From assembly GCA_963809545.1 (NCBI GenBank), contig CAWEKD010000006.1:62001-126000 (forward strand): a stretch of 64,000 nt of DNA, given 5' to 3'. The translations under genes were made by a program, and so were the position numbers. The notes under the pieces were generated by a model. It was not told where the DNA came from and ran no database searches. It was given only the letters and a program-made list of their open reading frames with translations. How positions within the stretch are numbered: position 1 is the first letter of the stretch; every line of letters begins with the position of its first letter. The stretch is from Natronosporangium sp035305625 (lineage in GTDB: Bacteria > Actinomycetota > Actinomycetes > Mycobacteriales > Micromonosporaceae). Shown piece by piece: positions 8,534 through 17,090 of this stretch.

Positions 8534-9640
8534 ATGGAACCCACCGCCCACCCCTCCGCCGCCCCCGGGCGGGAGCGGCCGCACGGCATCCCGCTGGGGC
8601 GGATCCTGGGCTTCCCCGTCCGTATGCGCTGGTCGGTGCTGATCTTGATCGGGTTGGTGACCCTGCTTCCGGGGCGGGTGATCGGGTACGCGGTCGGGTT
8701 CGGCTTCGGGGTGAGCCTGCTGGCGTCCGTGCTGCTGCACGAGCTGGGGCACGCGTTGACCGCCCGCTGGCTGCGGATCGGGGTCCGCGGCATCACCCTG
8801 GAGATCCTCGGTGGTTACACCGAACTGACCCGGGACAGCCCCTCCCCGCGCGCGGAGCTGCTGGTGTCGTTGGCCGGCCCGCTGGTGTCGTTCGGGGTGG
8901 GGCTGGCCGGGTTGGCGACCGCCGTGGTGCTACCGGACGGGGTGATTCAGCAGGTAGCGGTGCTGGTGGCGCTGGCCAACCTGGTGGTGGCGGCGTTCAA
9001 CGTGCTGCCCGGGCTACCGCTGGACGGGGGGCGGGCCCTGCGGGCGCTGGTGTGGTGGATCAGCGGTGACCGGCACACCGGTACCCTGGTGGCGGCCCGG
9101 ACCGGGCAGGGGTTGGCGGTGTTGGCGGGGCTGGGGGCGCTGGTCCTCTACCTGAACCGCTACCTCACCGTGCTCGGGCTGGTGCTGTTGGGGTTGGTGG
9201 CGGTCAGCATGTGGCACGGCGCGCTCGTCAGCCTGCGATCGGCCCGGCTGCACCGGCGACTGCCCCGGTTGGACCTGGATCGCCTCACGCGGCCGATCTT
9301 CGTGGTGCCCACCGGCACCCCGCTGGCGGAGGCGCAGCGGCAGGCCGCCGTCGTCCCCGGCGCGGTGCTGGGGGTGGCCGACCAGTACGGCCGGCTGCGG
9401 GCGGTGGTGCACGCGCGGGCCGCGGGTGCGGTGCCGGAGCACCGCCGGCCCTGGGTGACCGTGGACCAGGTGGCCCGGGACCTGACCTCGATCCGCGCCT
9501 TACCGGCCGGGTTGAGCGGGGCTGAGGCGCTGGGGGCGCTGCAGGCGGACCCGGCCGGGGAGTATCTGGTCACCCGACAGGACCAGGTGGTGGGGGTGCT
9601 CCACACCGCCGATGTGGCGCGAGTGTTGCGTGGGGAGTAG
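8534..9640 (+). CDS. Site-2 protease family M50 metallopeptidase
   Basis: The protein of 368 residues is a membrane protease. The zinc site appears as LLHELGHAL near residue 76 (HExxH) and the third ligand motif as NVLPGLPLDGGRAL near residue 156, both inside membrane segments. Four to six hydrophobic helices cover residues 28-240. The C-terminal 110 residues form a soluble part that looks like degenerate CBS repeats. Members of this family cut transmembrane substrates such as anti-sigma factors. The start follows a TAGCAT box without a ribosome site. Location between the RecB-type nuclease and trmI fits the conserved neighbourhood upstream of mpa. Confidence 0.86.
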   Translation: MEPTAHPSAAPGRERPHGIPLGRILGFPVRMRWSVLILIGLVTLLPGRVIGYAVGFGFGVSLLASVLLHELGHALTARWLRIGVRGITLEILGGYTELTRDSPSPRAELLVSLAGPLVSFGVGLAGLATAVVLPDGVIQQVAVLVALANLVVAAFNVLPGLPLDGGRALRALVWWISGDRHTGTLVAARTGQGLAVLAGLGALVLYLNRYLTVLGLVLLGLVAVSMWHGALVSLRSARLHRRLPRLDLDRLTRPIFVVPTGTPLAEAQRQAAVVPGAVLGVADQYGRLRAVVHARAAGAVPEHRRPWVTVDQVARDLTSIRALPAGLSGAEALGALQADPAGEYLVTRQDQVVGVLHTADVARVLRGE

Positions 9641-9684
9641 GTAGGTACGGGCAGGCTGCCCGCAGCAGAAAGGGAAACGACCGG

Positions 9685-10596
9685 ATGACGGCGCGTCGCG
9701 GCCCGTTCGCCGCTGGGGAACGGGTGCAGTTGACCGATCCGAAGGGCCGAGTGCACACGTTCGTGCTGAAGCCTGGCGGGACCTTCCACACCCATCAAGG
9801 CGCGGTGTCCCACGATCAACTGATCGGTGCCCCCGACGGCAGCGTGGTGACCAGCACCGGCGGCACCGCGTACCTGGCGCTGCGGCCGTTGCTGGTGGAC
9901 TGGATGCTGGCGATGCCCCGGGGCGCCCAGGTGGTCTACCCGAAGGAGGCCGCCCAGATCGTCACCATGGGCGACATCTTCCCCGGCGCCCGGGTGTTGG
10001 AGGCGGGGGCGGGCTCGGGGGCGCTGACCTGCGCGCTGCTGCGGGCGGTCGGAGACACCGGCCAGGTGGTCTCCTGGGAGCTGCGGGAGGATTTCGCGGC
10101 GGTGGCGCGCCGGAACGTGACCGAGTTCTTCGGCGGCGAGCACCCGGCGTGGACCCTCCGGATCGGGGACGTGGCCGACTGCACCGAGACCGGGTTCGAC
10201 CGGGTGGTGCTGGATCTGCTCGCCCCCTGGGAGGTGCTACCGGTCGTCGCACGGGCATTGGTGCCCGGTGGGGTTTTCGTAGGGTATGTTGCGACTACCA
10301 CGCAACTGTCGGAACTAGTGGAGGGACTGCGCGCCCACGGCGGCTTCACCGAGCCGCGGGCCTGGGAGACGCTCGTGCGGGACTGGCACCTGGAGGGGTT
10401 GGCGGTGCGCCCCGAGCACCGGATGATCGGGCACACCGCGTTCCTGGTGTGCAGCCGCCGGCTCGCTCCGGGGGTGACCGCCCCGCCGCGGCGTCGCCGG
10501 CCCAGCCGGGGAGCGCAGGCCTACCAGGAAGCGCGTCGCGGGGCCGGGGCCCAGCCTGAGTCGGCGCCGCCGACGGGGGAGGAGCAGGCCGGGTGA
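9685..10596 (+). CDS. trmI: tRNA (adenine-58-N1)-methyltransferase TrmI
   Basis: The protein of 303 residues matches the TrmI family: a small N-terminal beta domain (ERVQLTDPKGRVHTFVLK), a QVVYPKEAAQIV segment before the Rossmann fold, and the SAM-binding VLEAGAGSGALT loop near residue 109. A DLLAPWEVL segment near residue 178 matches the catalytic region. The enzyme makes m1A58 in the T-loop of tRNAs. The C-terminal 40 residues are a basic, Pro-rich tail. The stop overlaps the GTG start of the next gene (GTGA). trmI is next to the proteasome ATPase in mycobacteria as here. Confidence 0.93.
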   Translation: MTARRGPFAAGERVQLTDPKGRVHTFVLKPGGTFHTHQGAVSHDQLIGAPDGSVVTSTGGTAYLALRPLLVDWMLAMPRGAQVVYPKEAAQIVTMGDIFPGARVLEAGAGSGALTCALLRAVGDTGQVVSWELREDFAAVARRNVTEFFGGEHPAWTLRIGDVADCTETGFDRVVLDLLAPWEVLPVVARALVPGGVFVGYVATTTQLSELVEGLRAHGGFTEPRAWETLVRDWHLEGLAVRPEHRMIGHTAFLVCSRRLAPGVTAPPRRRRPSRGAQAYQEARRGAGAQPESAPPTGEEQAG

Positions 10597-11174
10597 GCGT
10601 CTCCGCGTACGGTCCGCCGGAGTTGCCGGCGGTGTTCCCGGACTGGTCGCCGTATCGCGATTTGGAATCGGCCTGCCGGGCGTACCTACGAGACCCCGAG
10701 GTGGCGTTGAGCGCCCTGGACGGGGTGCTGCGGCGGACCGACGCGTTCGGCTTCACCCTGGAGCGGTTCGTCAACGAGGTCAACGGGGTGTGGCAGGAGG
10801 TCGCGGTCTGCGACGGGGACCGGTTGGTGCTCTGGCACGGTGAGGACCTCCCGCCCGGGGAAGGGCCGCCGGGCGCCATGACCTCCTCCGTCCGGGTGGT
10901 GCCGATCTCCTCCATCACCGAGGTGGGGTGTCGACGCCGGTTGATCCGCGAGCCGGACGGGCGGGTCCTGGTGGAGAGCGTCGACGTCTATCTGCTGCTG
11001 AGTTCCTTGGACGAAACCCCGGTGTGGGGCGGCGAGGAGCCCGGACCGGTCCTCCGACAGGACGCGCTGCGGTTCGGCAAGACCCTGGAGGACGGCGGTC
11101 CGGGGCAGATCGCCCGGGTAGAGGAGTTCGCCGAGCTGATCGCCGCCCAGGTGGGGCGCCCGCTGGTGAGCTGA
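10593..11174 (+). CDS. Conserved hypothetical protein downstream of trmI
   Basis: The protein of 193 residues has no recognised catalytic motif. It has an N-terminal segment of aromatic and acidic residues (PELPAVFPDWSPYRDLESACRAYLRD), a middle region of alternating strands and an acidic character throughout. There is no signal peptide or membrane helix. The GTG start overlaps the trmI stop, so the two are translated together. A protein of unknown function also sits between trmI and mpa in mycobacteria, which suggests a shared but undefined role. The function is not known. Confidence 0.7.
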   Translation: MSVSAYGPPELPAVFPDWSPYRDLESACRAYLRDPEVALSALDGVLRRTDAFGFTLERFVNEVNGVWQEVAVCDGDRLVLWHGEDLPPGEGPPGAMTSSVRVVPISSITEVGCRRRLIREPDGRVLVESVDVYLLLSSLDETPVWGGEEPGPVLRQDALRFGKTLEDGGPGQIARVEEFAELIAAQVGRPLVS

Positions 11175-11179
11175 GGCGG

Positions 11180-11452
11180 TCAGCTCTCCGGGTCTACCGG
11201 TTGCCCGTCCTCCCCTTCGAGGTGGATGCATTCGCCCGGGCACTCGCGGGCCGCATCGATCACTTCCAGTCGCAGATGCGCCGGTACGTCGGTGCGTACC
11301 CCCGGATCCGTGAGCAGGTTGCCGTCCGCGTCCTTGACGTAGGCCAACCCGTCGATATCAAACTCGAACACTTCCGGGGCGTACTGCACGCACAGCCCGT
11401 CACCGGTGCACAGTTCCTGGTCCACCCATACGCGCATGTTCTGAGCCTGCAC
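11180..11452 (-). CDS. Three-cysteine (3Fe-4S type) ferredoxin
   Basis: The protein of about 90 residues has the cluster motif CTGDGLC (C-x5-C) near its N-terminus and a further Cys-Pro pair (ECPGECI) near residue 75, the pattern of small actinobacterial ferredoxins that serve cytochromes P450 and other redox partners. An acidic surface is evident. Two starts are possible. GTG at 11452 is preferred because TAGCGT lies seven bases upstream, suggesting a leaderless transcript; ATG at 11437 would remove five residues. It converges with the preceding gene and diverges from mpa. A ferredoxin here is often seen beside actinobacterial proteasome genes, but its partner is unknown. Confidence 0.85.
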   Translation of the reverse strand: MQAQNMRVWVDQELCTGDGLCVQYAPEVFEFDIDGLAYVKDADGNLLTDPGVRTDVPAHLRLEVIDAARECPGECIHLEGEDGQPVDPES

Positions 11453-11459
11453 GCCTGTC

Positions 11460-11465
11460 ACGCTA
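11460..11465 (-). promoter_or_regulatory. -10 element of ferredoxin gene (leaderless)
   Basis: TAGCGT on the minus strand lies seven bases before the GTG at 11452. It decides the start call for the ferredoxin. Confidence 0.4.
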
Positions 11466-11621
11466 CCCGGCACGAGCGGGGCGCTGATCGGGCGGGCGAC
11501 CCGTTCTCGGGCGACCACGGCAAGAGATCAAGTTTTGATGACAGGCGGGTCGGGTAACGCCGAATGTCACCGCGAGCAGCTAGGGTGGTAACACGACGGC
11601 TCGACCCCCGGGGAGGTGGAC

Positions 11622-13385
11622 GTGGCACGCAACGACGAGGCGGATGCCCGGGCCGCACGATGGGAACGGGAGGCCCACGATCTCTCCACCCAGGTTGCGT
11701 TCCTGCAGGAGGAGCTGGCGCTGGCCCGGCGCAAGATCACCGAGGGGCCCCGACACGTACGACAGCTGGAGGAGCGGCTGGCCGCTGCCTCCGCCCAGAT
11801 TGCCCGTCTGACCGAGAACAACGAGCGGCTGGTGGCCACGCTCAAGGAGGCGCGTGCACAGATCGTCTCCCTCAAGGAAGAGATCGACCGGCTGGCGCAA
11901 CCGCCCAGCGGGTACGGCATCTTCGTCGAGCGCCACGAGGACGGCACGGTGGATGTGTTCACCGGCGGCCGGAAGATGCGGGTCACGGTGTCCCCGTCGG
12001 TGGACGTCGAGGCGCTGCGTCCGGGGCAGGAAGTCCTGCTCAATGACGCACTCAATGTCGTGGATGCGCTGGGGTTCGAGCGGACCGGCGAGGTCGCCAT
12101 GCTCAAGGAGCTGCTCCCGGATCAGCGGGCGCTGGTGGTCTCGCACGCGGACGAGGAGCGGGTCGTCCAGCTGGCGGAGCCGTTGCGGGACGTCCCGCTG
12201 CGGGCCGGAGACTCGCTGATGATCGAGCCCCGCTCGGCCTTCGCGTACGAGCGGATCCCCAAGAGCGAGGTCGAGGAACTGGTGCTGGAGGAGGTGCCGG
12301 ATGTCGACTACTACGACATCGGTGGCCTCGACCGGCAGATCGAGCTGATCCGGGACGCGGTGGAGCTCCCGTTCCTGCACGCCGACCTGTTCCGGGAGCA
12401 CGACCTGCGCCCGCCCAAGGGGGTGCTGCTGTACGGTCCACCCGGCTGCGGCAAGACCCTGATCGCCAAGGCGGTGGCCAACTCCCTGGCCAAGCAGATG
12501 GCGGCCAAGCGGGGCGAGGAGAAGCACACCAGCTACTTCCTCAACATCAAGGGGCCGGAGCTGCTGAACAAGTACGTCGGGGAGACCGAGCGGCACATCC
12601 GCTTGATCTTCCAGCGGGCGCGGGAGAAGGCCAGCGAAGGCACCCCGGTGATCGTGTTCTTCGACGAGATGGACTCGGTGTTCCGCACCCGCGGTACGGG
12701 AGTCTCCTCGGACGTGGAGAACACCATCGTCCCGCAGCTGCTCAGCGAGATCGACGGAGTGGAGGGGCTGGAGAACGTCATCGTGATCGGTGCCTCCAAC
12801 CGGGAGGACATGATCGACCCGGCCATCCTGCGCCCGGGACGGCTCGACGTCAAGATCAAGATTGAGCGGCCGGACGCGGAGGCGGCCAAGGACATCTTCA
12901 GCAAGTACATCCACCCGGACCTGCCGCTGCACCCCGATGATCTGGCCGAGCACGGTGGCTCCCGCGAGGCCTGTGTGGAGGCCATGATCGAGGCGACGGT
13001 GCTGCGGATGTACGCCGAGACCGAAGAAAACCGGTTCTTGGAGGTCACCTACGCCAACGGCGACAAGGAAGTCCTGTACTTCAAGGACTTCAACTCCGGC
13101 GCGATGATTCAGAACATCGTGGACCGGGCCAAGAAGATGGCGATCAAGGATTACCTGACCTCCAAGAGCAAGGGGTTGCGACTGCAGCACCTGCTGGATG
13201 CGTGCATAGACGAATTCCGGGAGAACGAGGATCTGCCCAACACCACCAACCCGGACGACTGGGCTCGGATCTCCGGTAAGAAGGGCGAGCGGATCGTCTA
13301 CATTCGCACGCTGGTCTCCGGTGGCAAGGGTGCCGAGTCCGGGCGGTCCATCGATACGGTCACCCCGCCTGGCCAGTACCTCTAG
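11622..13385 (+). CDS. mpa: Proteasome-activating AAA+ ATPase (Mpa/ARC)
   Basis: The protein of 587 residues has the full Mpa layout: an N-terminal coiled coil (about residues 10-90) that binds Pup, a tandem OB domain region (about 95-235), and one AAA+ module with Walker A GPPGCGKT near residue 272, Walker B VIVFFDEMDS near 342 and an arginine-finger region with RPGRLD. The extreme C-terminus is GQYL, the motif that docks into the 20S alpha ring and opens its gate. It unfolds pupylated proteins and feeds them to PrcBA. The GTG at 11622 is preferred because GGGGAGG lies just upstream; GTG 11616 is in the same frame. A strong hairpin follows the gene. Confidence 0.96.
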   Translation: MARNDEADARAARWEREAHDLSTQVAFLQEELALARRKITEGPRHVRQLEERLAAASAQIARLTENNERLVATLKEARAQIVSLKEEIDRLAQPPSGYGIFVERHEDGTVDVFTGGRKMRVTVSPSVDVEALRPGQEVLLNDALNVVDALGFERTGEVAMLKELLPDQRALVVSHADEERVVQLAEPLRDVPLRAGDSLMIEPRSAFAYERIPKSEVEELVLEEVPDVDYYDIGGLDRQIELIRDAVELPFLHADLFREHDLRPPKGVLLYGPPGCGKTLIAKAVANSLAKQMAAKRGEEKHTSYFLNIKGPELLNKYVGETERHIRLIFQRAREKASEGTPVIVFFDEMDSVFRTRGTGVSSDVENTIVPQLLSEIDGVEGLENVIVIGASNREDMIDPAILRPGRLDVKIKIERPDAEAAKDIFSKYIHPDLPLHPDDLAEHGGSREACVEAMIEATVLRMYAETEENRFLEVTYANGDKEVLYFKDFNSGAMIQNIVDRAKKMAIKDYLTSKSKGLRLQHLLDACIDEFRENEDLPNTTNPDDWARISGKKGERIVYIRTLVSGGKGAESGRSIDTVTPPGQYL

Positions 13386-13402
13386 CCGGCGGTGGCACGT
13401 GT

Positions 13403-13438
13403 GTAGCCGGCCGGTGGCGACCGCCACCGGCCGGCTAC
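13403..13438 (+). terminator. Hairpin between mpa and dop
   Basis: A perfect 16-bp stem (left arm GTAGCCGGCCGGTGGC) with loop GACC starts 18 bases after the mpa stop. There is no T-run, as is common for actinobacterial terminators. It likely ends or attenuates mpa transcription before dop. Confidence 0.7.
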
Positions 13439-13472
13439 GCTCAGGTGAAGGGTCTACTGGCGGGATGGCGGT

Positions 13473-14993
13473 ATGACGACACGACGGATCATGGGCACCG
13501 AGGTCGAGTACGGCATCTCGGTGCCCAGTCAGCCGGGTGCGAACCCGATGATCACTTCCTCCCAGGTGGTCAACGCGTACGGGGCGCGACCGGAGGTGAC
13601 CCGGGGCAGGCGGGCACGATGGGACTACGAGGAGGAGTCTCCGCTGCGGGACGCCCGCGGCTTCACGTACGCCGGGGCGGTCTACGACCCGGCGGAGGCG
13701 CTGGCCGACGAGGATCTCGGATTGGCCAACGTGATCCTCACCAACGGCGCCCGGTTGTACGTCGACCACGCGCACCCGGAGTACTCCACCCCCGAAGTCA
13801 CCAACCCTCGGGACCTGGTCAAGTGGGACAAGGCCGGGGAGTGGGTGATGGTGGAGGCGGCCCGGCGGGCCAGCGCCAGCATTCCGAACGCCGGCGCCAT
13901 CCACCTCTACAAGAACAACACCGACAACAAGGGCGCCAGCTACGGGGCGCATGAGAACTACCTGATGAGTCGGCAGACCCCGTTCGCCGACATCGTCACC
14001 CATTTGACCCCGTTCTTCGTCACCCGACAGATCATCTGCGGCGCCGGCCGGGTGGGTATCGGGCAGGACGGCTCCCGGCCGGGGTTCCAGATCTCCCAGC
14101 GGGCCGACTTCTTCGAGGTGGAGGTCGGGCTCGAGACCACCCTGAAGCGGCCGATCATCAACACCCGGGATGAACCGCACGCCGACGCCGACAAGTACCG
14201 CCGGCTGCACGTGATCATCGGGGATGCCAACCTCTCGGAGATCTCCACGTACCTCAAGGTCGGTACCACCGCGCTGGTGCTCAGCATGATCGAGGACCAG
14301 GTGCTGCCGGCGGACCTGGGGATCGCCGACCCGGTCACCGAGCTGAAGGCGGTCAGCCACGATCCCAGCCTGACCCACCGGATCCGGCTGCGGGACGGCC
14401 GCCGGTTGACCGCGCTGGATGTGCAGTGGGTCTATTTCGAGCGGGCCGCGGCGTACGTGGCGGATCGGTACGGCAGCGACGTCGATGAGGTCACCGCGGA
14501 CGTCCTGGCCCGCTGGGAAGAGGTGCTGACCCTCCTGGGCGAGGATCCGACCAAGCTGGCGGACCAGCTGGACTGGGTGGCCAAGCTCCGGTTGCTGGAG
14601 GGCTACCGGGAACGGGAGGGGCTGGACTGGTCCTCCCACAAACTGCAGCTGGTCGACCTGCAGTACAGCGACGTCCGCCCGGAGAAGGGGCTGTACCACC
14701 GCCTGGTGCGGCGCGGCGCGATGCGCACCCTCCTGGACGAGGAGGAGGTCCGCCAGGCCGTCTCCGAGCCGCCCGCCGACACCCGGGCCTACTTCCGGGG
14801 CCGCTGCCTGGCGCAGTACCCGTCGGAGGTGGTGGCGGCCAGCTGGGATTCGGTCATCTTCGACGTGGGTCGGGAGTCCCTGGTTCGGGTACCGATGATG
14901 GAGGCCGAGCGGGGCACCAAGGCCCACGTGGGGGAGTTGTTCGACCGGTGCCCCAGCGCCAAGGATCTGCTCGAGATCATCGCCGGCAACTGA
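13473..14993 (+). CDS. dop: Depupylase / Pup deamidase Dop
   Basis: The protein of 506 residues belongs to the carboxylate-amine ligase-like Dop/PafA family. It starts with the nucleotide-binding strand (IMGTEVEYGI), has the HPEYSTPE metal-binding segment near residue 107 and NTRDEPHADADKYRRLH near residue 230. The long insert at about residues 40-70 (RPEVTRGRRARWDYEEE...) is the Dop-loop that separates Dop from the ligase PafA. Dop removes Pup from substrates and in many species deamidates the Pup C-terminal Gln. Here Pup already ends in Glu, so only depupylation should be needed. GGGATGGCGGT lies before the ATG. Confidence 0.95.
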   Translation: MTTRRIMGTEVEYGISVPSQPGANPMITSSQVVNAYGARPEVTRGRRARWDYEEESPLRDARGFTYAGAVYDPAEALADEDLGLANVILTNGARLYVDHAHPEYSTPEVTNPRDLVKWDKAGEWVMVEAARRASASIPNAGAIHLYKNNTDNKGASYGAHENYLMSRQTPFADIVTHLTPFFVTRQIICGAGRVGIGQDGSRPGFQISQRADFFEVEVGLETTLKRPIINTRDEPHADADKYRRLHVIIGDANLSEISTYLKVGTTALVLSMIEDQVLPADLGIADPVTELKAVSHDPSLTHRIRLRDGRRLTALDVQWVYFERAAAYVADRYGSDVDEVTADVLARWEEVLTLLGEDPTKLADQLDWVAKLRLLEGYREREGLDWSSHKLQLVDLQYSDVRPEKGLYHRLVRRGAMRTLLDEEEVRQAVSEPPADTRAYFRGRCLAQYPSEVVAASWDSVIFDVGRESLVRVPMMEAERGTKAHVGELFDRCPSAKDLLEIIAGN

Positions 14994-15064
14994 GGCGCCG
15001 GCGGCCGACATTTGGCCTGACAGCGGGTATGTTTGCCTAACACCTGGTGCGAGGAGGGGAACCT

Positions 15065-15277
15065 ATGGCCACGCGTGATACCGGCGGACAGTCCCAGGCC
15101 GGCAAGTCCCGGCGGGAAGAGATCGAAGAGACCACCGCCGAGGTCGATCCGGCCGTCGCTGAGCGGGCTCAGCAGGTCTCCGAGGAGGTCGACGACCTGC
15201 TGGACGAGATCGACTCGGTGCTGGAAGAGAACGCTGAGGAGTTCGTCCGGGGTTACGTCCAGAAAGGCGGGGAGTGA
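15065..15277 (+). CDS. pup: Prokaryotic ubiquitin-like protein Pup, Glu-ending form
   Basis: The protein has 70 residues, is disordered, acidic, rich in Glu and Asp, and ends with KGGE. The central helix-forming region (EVDDLLDEIDSVLEEN) binds the Mpa coiled coil. PafA joins the gamma-carboxylate of the last Glu to substrate lysines. Many Pups end in Gln and must be deamidated first; this one is encoded with Glu (codon GAG before TGA). GAGGAGGGG precedes the ATG at 15065; an in-frame upstream start at 15047 would add MRGGEP and is less likely. The order dop-pup-prcB is canonical. Confidence 0.97.
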   Translation: MATRDTGGQSQAGKSRREEIEETTAEVDPAVAERAQQVSEEVDDLLDEIDSVLEENAEEFVRGYVQKGGE

Positions 15278-15295
15278 GCGCACATCCCCGGAGCG

Positions 15296-15320
15296 GCTCC
15301 CCGGGCGCGGCCCGGGGAGC
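15296..15320 (+). terminator. Hairpin between pup and prcB
   Basis: A perfect 11-bp stem (GCTCCCCGGGC) with loop GCG lies 19 bases after the pup stop in the 131-bp gap before prcB. It has no T-run. It may partly terminate transcription or stabilise the pup mRNA end, letting Pup be made in excess over the proteasome subunits. Confidence 0.6.
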
Positions 15321-15408
15321 GTACCGGGCACCGCGGACGCGAGGCGGGCGTTAGCCTATTCACTGATCGGCCGGCGAACCGTGCCGCTTCAAGGACGAAA
15401 GGAACCAC

Positions 15409-16251
15409 GTGTCTGCGGACTTCGACACCTCCCGAGGGCTGCCCTCGCTCTTTCTCACCGCGGCGACTTCATCGTTCACGCAGTTCCTGAGCATGGCGGC
15501 CCCGGATCTTCTGCCCGGCCGCCGGCCGCTGCCTCCGGGCGCGGCCGGTGACCTCGCTCCTCACGGCACCACCATCGTCGCGCTGACCTGCGACCAAGGG
15601 GTGGTGATGGCCGGTGACCGACGGGCCACCATGGGCAATCTGATCGGCAGCCGGGACATCGAGAAGGTGCACGCCGCCGATCCGTACTCCCTGGTCGGCA
15701 CCGCGGGCACCGCCGGGGTGGCGATCGAGATCGTGCGGCTGTTCAAGGTAGAGCTGGAGCACTACGAGAAGATCGAGGGCGCCACCCTGTCCCTGGACGG
15801 GAAAGCCAACCGGCTGGCCGCGATGATCCGCAACAACCTGGGCGCGGCCATGCAGGGGCTGGCCGTGGTGCCGCTGTACGCCGGGTTCGACCTGGCGGTC
15901 TCCGACCCGAGTCGGGCCGGTCGGATCTTCAGCTACGACGTGGCCGGCGGGATGTACGAGGAACGGGGCGGCTTCGACGCGGTGGGCTCCGGTGCGGTGT
16001 TCGCCAAGTCGGCGCTGAAGAAGCGGTACCGGCCGGGGCTGCCGATCGACGAGGCGATCCGGTTGGCGGTGGAGGCGCTCTACGACGCCGCCGACGATGA
16101 CACCGCCACCGGCGGTCCGGATCTGACCCGCAAGATCTACCCGGTGGTGATGACCGCCACCGCGGAGGGCACCCGACGGCTGTCCGATGAGGAGGCGGCC
16201 ACGGTCGCCGAGGCCGTGGTGGCCGCCCGGATGGAGAACCCGGGCGGCTGA
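15409..16251 (+). CDS. prcB: 20S proteasome beta subunit PrcB
   Basis: The precursor has 280 residues. The propeptide of 53 residues ends at His-Gly, and the mature chain starts with the catalytic Thr54 (GTTIVALTCDQGVVMAGDRR). The Thr, Asp and Lys residues of the N-terminal nucleophile hydrolase site are recognisable (TTIVAL, DRRA, SRDIEKVH). The subunit forms the inner rings of the bacterial proteasome and makes the proteolytic sites. The GTG start follows GAAAGGAACC. The gene is followed 56 bases later by prcA. Confidence 0.95.
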   Translation: MSADFDTSRGLPSLFLTAATSSFTQFLSMAAPDLLPGRRPLPPGAAGDLAPHGTTIVALTCDQGVVMAGDRRATMGNLIGSRDIEKVHAADPYSLVGTAGTAGVAIEIVRLFKVELEHYEKIEGATLSLDGKANRLAAMIRNNLGAAMQGLAVVPLYAGFDLAVSDPSRAGRIFSYDVAGGMYEERGGFDAVGSGAVFAKSALKKRYRPGLPIDEAIRLAVEALYDAADDDTATGGPDLTRKIYPVVMTATAEGTRRLSDEEAATVAEAVVAARMENPGG

Positions 16252-16307
16252 TCACCGCCTGCGTCCCTGTCCCACCTGAGCCGAGCGACTAGAGGAGATC
16301 CGTCACC

Positions 16308-17057
16308 GTGGCCATGCAGTTTTACGCCTCCCCGGAACAGATCATGCGCGACCGCGCCGAGTACGCGCGCAAGAACATCGCGCGTGGCCGGAGCGCGGTG
16401 GTGCTCAGCTGTGCCGACGGGGTGCTGTTCGTGACTGAGAACGTCTCGACCGCCCTCCACAAGGTGAGCGAGATCTACGACCGGATCGGCTTCGCCGCGG
16501 TCGGCCGGTACAACGAGTTCGAGAACCTGCGCCGGGCCGGGGTACGGATGGCGGACATCAACGGCTACAGCTACGACCGGCGGGATGTGACGGGGCGGGC
16601 GCTGGCCAACGCGTACGCCCAGACCCTGGGAGCGATCTTCACCGACCAGACCAAGCCGTTCGAGGTGGAGATCTGCGTGGCCGAGGTGGGCGCCACCGTG
16701 GCCGAGGACGAGCTTTACAAGATCATGTACGACGGTTCGGTGCAGGACGAGCCCTCCGGGGTGTTGGCACTGGGCGGCCAGGCCGAGGCGATCGTGAACA
16801 ACATCCGGCCGGACCACCGCAGCGACGAGCCGCTGGCGGCCGCGCTGCGGCTGGCGGTGCGCGGACTGAGCAGTGTGGGCGGGGAGAACGGCGCGCCCCG
16901 GACGGTGCCGCCCAACCAGCTGGAGGTGGCGGTGCTGGACCGGCACCGTACCGGGCGGACCTTCCGCCGCATCACCGGCGCGGCGCTGACCGCCTTGCTG
17001 GAGCAGACGTCGGGGGAGCAGGCCGGCGGCGAGGCGCAATCGGACGGGCGTGAATGA
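16308..17057 (+). CDS. prcA: 20S proteasome alpha subunit PrcA
   Basis: The protein of 249 residues matches the alpha ring subunit. The N-terminal segment MQFYASPEQIMRDRAEYARKNIARGRS is the gate and first helix, after which the Ntn fold lacks a catalytic Thr. The C-terminal 25 residues are a flexible tail rich in Gly and Glu. The alpha rings cap PrcB and receive the GQYL end of Mpa. GTG at 16308 and ATG at 16314 are both possible; AGAGGAG lies 5' of them. The 34-bp gap to pafA contains a separate promoter. Confidence 0.95.
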   Translation: MAMQFYASPEQIMRDRAEYARKNIARGRSAVVLSCADGVLFVTENVSTALHKVSEIYDRIGFAAVGRYNEFENLRRAGVRMADINGYSYDRRDVTGRALANAYAQTLGAIFTDQTKPFEVEICVAEVGATVAEDELYKIMYDGSVQDEPSGVLALGGQAEAIVNNIRPDHRSDEPLAAALRLAVRGLSSVGGENGAPRTVPPNQLEVAVLDRHRTGRTFRRITGAALTALLEQTSGEQAGGEAQSDGRE

Positions 17058-17078
17058 GCGATTCCGGCCAGTTCGGGC

Positions 17079-17084
17079 TAGGGT
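17079..17084 (+). promoter_or_regulatory. -10 element of pafA (leaderless)
   Basis: TAGGGT lies six bases before the pafA ATG at 17091, with no ribosome site in between. It suggests pafA has its own leaderless transcript in addition to read-through from prcBA. Confidence 0.45.
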
Positions 17085-17090
17085 CGTGAC

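Noticed and set aside
11580..15011. A very long antisense open frame (over 1,100 codons) opposite mpa-dop
   Set aside because: It is a GC-bias shadow of two well-recognised genes, lacks any domain and crosses the mpa-dop hairpin.
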